A stretch of 24,666 nt of DNA, taken from IMG/VR virus record IMGVR_UViG_3300030105_001971, positions 1 through 24,666 of that record; one strand, written 5' to 3'. The stretch is from a virus. Every line of letters begins with the position of its first letter. The first letter of the stretch is position 1. A model generated the notes under the pieces. The model ran no database searches and was not told the origin of the DNA. It saw only the letters and a program-made list of their open reading frames with translations. A program made the position numbers and the translations under genes. Positions 23,207-24,666 of the stretch are shown piece by piece.

Positions 23207-24268
23207 TTATATATTGTTTATTTCGTTGTAACTCTTCTCAAAGGTCATAGTATAGTTAATTAGCCTATCGTTTTGCCTTGTCTTGAATTTCTGCGAGGTC
23301 ATTTTTAGGTTTAAAGGCGTGTATACACCACCCGTAAAGCTCCAGATACGCTCTGTTAGTAGTATCTGTTTAACAATCTCATTCATATCCTCGTCAAGCC
23401 AACCCGTCTCCGCTGTTAATGTAGTCCTAGCTTGCACGCCGTACCTTACAAACTGATGAAATCCTGCCGAGGCTTGCCCTCTGTTGGTCTCGAAATTACT
23501 ATCCGTTACGTTTATGCTTTCCTCTTGCTTTTTAAATAATGTAAAGCTCTGCAAAGCGCCGTCCTTATTTTGAAAAAATGTATTTAATGGCGTATATTTA
23601 CATTCTCTTGTAATGTCTAACGTCGTGGTTTTGCCGTTCCATATTATCTCTATATACGACTCGTTTGTTGCTACGGCTGCATCAATCCATAGATATTTTA
23701 TAACCTTGTTACTAAGGTCTGACTGCGCAGGTGTATTCGTGAAATTGATAGTTAACGCAGGATAAGACTTTATGCTAATAGCTTGCGGAGTTAATCCCGT
23801 AGGTACATAGATAGGAAAGACAAAGCTCCCTTGTTTATTAACCTTGTATTGTTGAGGTATAAGCAAGGTATTGTTTTTAACCGAGGTAACATTTTTACCC
23901 TCGTTTCCGTACGCATATCCTAATACCATTATATCCGTCGCCTCATTTTGTATAGTAGCGACAGCGTCATAGGTTACATAGCTGTATACCCATTGCTGAT
24001 TGTTTCCGTCTATAACTTGCACCCCTGCAACTAGCGACGGAGTAGGCTCTTTAAACTCAATATAGTCTTGTATAATTGCGTTTATATTTATGCTGTGCGT
24101 TCCCGTCGATGCCGTTGTGTTTTCATATGTTATTTGGTAGCTATTAGTAGAGTCTGGAGTAGACTTGTCGCCATTCCAAACCCAAACATTTAGGATATAT
24201 TTTGCGCAGGTTACACCTCCATACACCAAAGGAGTATCTATATAAAACGGACTTAATGCTCTTATCAT
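23207..24268 (-). CDS. Tail/virion structural protein, unknown role
   Basis: A 353-residue beta-rich protein with no recognised domain (MIRALSPFYIDTPLVYGG, YILNVWVWNGD, ..., LWIDAAVATNESYIEIIWNGKTTTLDITRECKY). The C-terminal part, LLTERIWSFTGGVYTPLNLKMTSQKFKTRQNDRLINYTMTFEKSYNEINNI, resembles the end of a tail-tip or baseplate chain that joins neighbours. Start overlaps the partial upstream gene as ATGA and its end lies 2 bases from the large tail gene, so the three are a unit. Proteins of this size and order are common in flavobacterial siphophages. Confidence 0.6.
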   Translation of the reverse strand: MIRALSPFYIDTPLVYGGVTCAKYILNVWVWNGDKSTPDSTNSYQITYENTTASTGTHSININAIIQDYIEFKEPTPSLVAGVQVIDGNNQQWVYSYVTYDAVATIQNEATDIMVLGYAYGNEGKNVTSVKNNTLLIPQQYKVNKQGSFVFPIYVPTGLTPQAISIKSYPALTINFTNTPAQSDLSNKVIKYLWIDAAVATNESYIEIIWNGKTTTLDITRECKYTPLNTFFQNKDGALQSFTLFKKQEESINVTDSNFETNRGQASAGFHQFVRYGVQARTTLTAETGWLDEDMNEIVKQILLTERIWSFTGGVYTPLNLKMTSQKFKTRQNDRLINYTMTFEKSYNEINNI

Positions 24269-24666
24269 TTTGTTATTGTTACGTTATTACTTTTTATATT
24301 CATTCCGTCGATAAGGTCTAAAGCAAAAGCCTCTCCTATTTCGTCGCCTAGTTTTAACACTTCATTATCTAGGGCGTCGGTAAAGAAATGCGTCGTTTCA
24401 ATACCTGTGTGATATACGCTATTAGCGATAGCATAAAGCAAGCTCTTGCGTTTCATAAACTTTCCCTTTGCATCTCTCGGCGCTATACCCTTTCGGATAG
24501 TCCACCCGTTAAAGGCCATAAACGGCGGCTTTTTATCTCTGTACTTAAACTTGTTATTCGTTACCTTTTTAAGTTTCCAAGGTTTAGGACTTTTAAGCTT
24601 TACCCCCATTTCAGACGCTTTGCTACCTCCTACACCTTTAACCCCTGCGTCCACATACTCCCAGTA
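24265..24666 (-). CDS. Neck or tail protein, C-terminal part (cut by window edge)
   Basis: A start at GTG 24654 is possible, but the frame stays open to the window edge (it reads YWEYVDAGVKGVGG), and the residues before the GTG fit the protein, so the true start probably lies outside. The visible ~133 residues are basic, with GWTIRKGIAPRDAKGKFMKRKSLLYAI and GIETTHFFTDALDNEVLKLGDEIGEAFALDLIDGM, a pattern I recall in flavobacterial phage proteins near the head-tail junction; some are likened to HK97 gp10-type completion proteins. The stop overlaps the next start as ATGA. Confidence 0.65.
   Translation of the reverse strand, partial: YWEYVDAGVKGVGGSKASEMGVKLKSPKPWKLKKVTNNKFKYRDKKPPFMAFNGWTIRKGIAPRDAKGKFMKRKSLLYAIANSVYHTGIETTHFFTDALDNEVLKLGDEIGEAFALDLIDGMNIKSNNVTITK

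Noticed and set aside
1-24666. tRNA genes, insertion sequences, attachment sites
   Set aside because: Looked for tRNA-like cloverleaf ends, transposase motifs and integrase-linked repeats by eye; none was convincing.

Overview
The window looks like part of the genome of a tailed bacteriophage (class Caudoviricetes), probably a siphovirus, that infects a member of the Bacteroidota, most likely a flavobacterium. The DNA is AT-rich and very tightly packed. Genes overlap by 1 to 14 bases (ATGA, TAATG and ATGAGTAA junctions), and Shine-Dalgarno sites are scarce. The best promoter candidate matches the Bacteroidota -7 box (TAnnTTTG). Protein families point the same way: a DUF3127-like SSB, a Prim-Pol/DUF3987 primase-helicase, a CGC-DxRK protein and a set of flavobacterial-phage structural proteins. 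Both ends are cut inside genes. No terminase, integrase or repressor is seen, so lifestyle cannot be judged and more genome lies outside.

Layout. (1) Bases 1-4145, leftward: replication and nucleotide genes. In transcription order these are primase-helicase, metallophosphoesterase, SSB-like protein, MazG-like small protein, a coiled-coil protein (two competing frames) and a DEAD/DEAH-type helicase cut by the left edge. (2) Bases 4146-4633: a non-coding control region. It holds a structured leader that reads like a transcription attenuator for the primase-helicase, a -7-type promoter, nine copies of the octamer ACACGACA/TGTCGTGT (candidate origin or operator array) and a terminator. (3) Bases 4634-5600, leftward: a sigma-70-like factor followed by a Cys-rich protein of unknown role. 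(4) Bases 5734-7349, rightward: small, probably early genes, one very acidic, and a probable Rad52-type annealing protein, closed by a strong terminator at 7355-7385. (5) Bases 7377-24666, leftward: the late region. Read in transcription order from the right edge it carries a partial neck/tail protein, two large tail proteins, a 52-residue protein, the tape measure, a protease-scaffold fusion, the major capsid protein, a tail-tube-like protein, a small beta protein, the portal, a DUF6712-like connector, a second tube-like protein fused to BspA-type repeats, two small proteins, a 1032-residue tail fibre, a small protein and a lysis cassette (small membrane protein, M15 endolysin, holin).

How it may work together. 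The divergent 5601-5733 region would launch the sigma-like factor leftward and the early genes rightward. Replication genes downstream of the repeat array would be throttled by the leader attenuator. The late operon would make the virion, with G/C-stem terminators placed after the SSB and capsid genes possibly setting protein ratios. Host recognition probably rests on the fibre (repeated carbohydrate-binding-like modules plus a LamG-like end) and on the BspA-repeat tube paralogue.

Four genes too short for a standard ORF listing were found by reading the sequence: 5734-5889, 5964-6095, 11855-11995 and 20696-20854.
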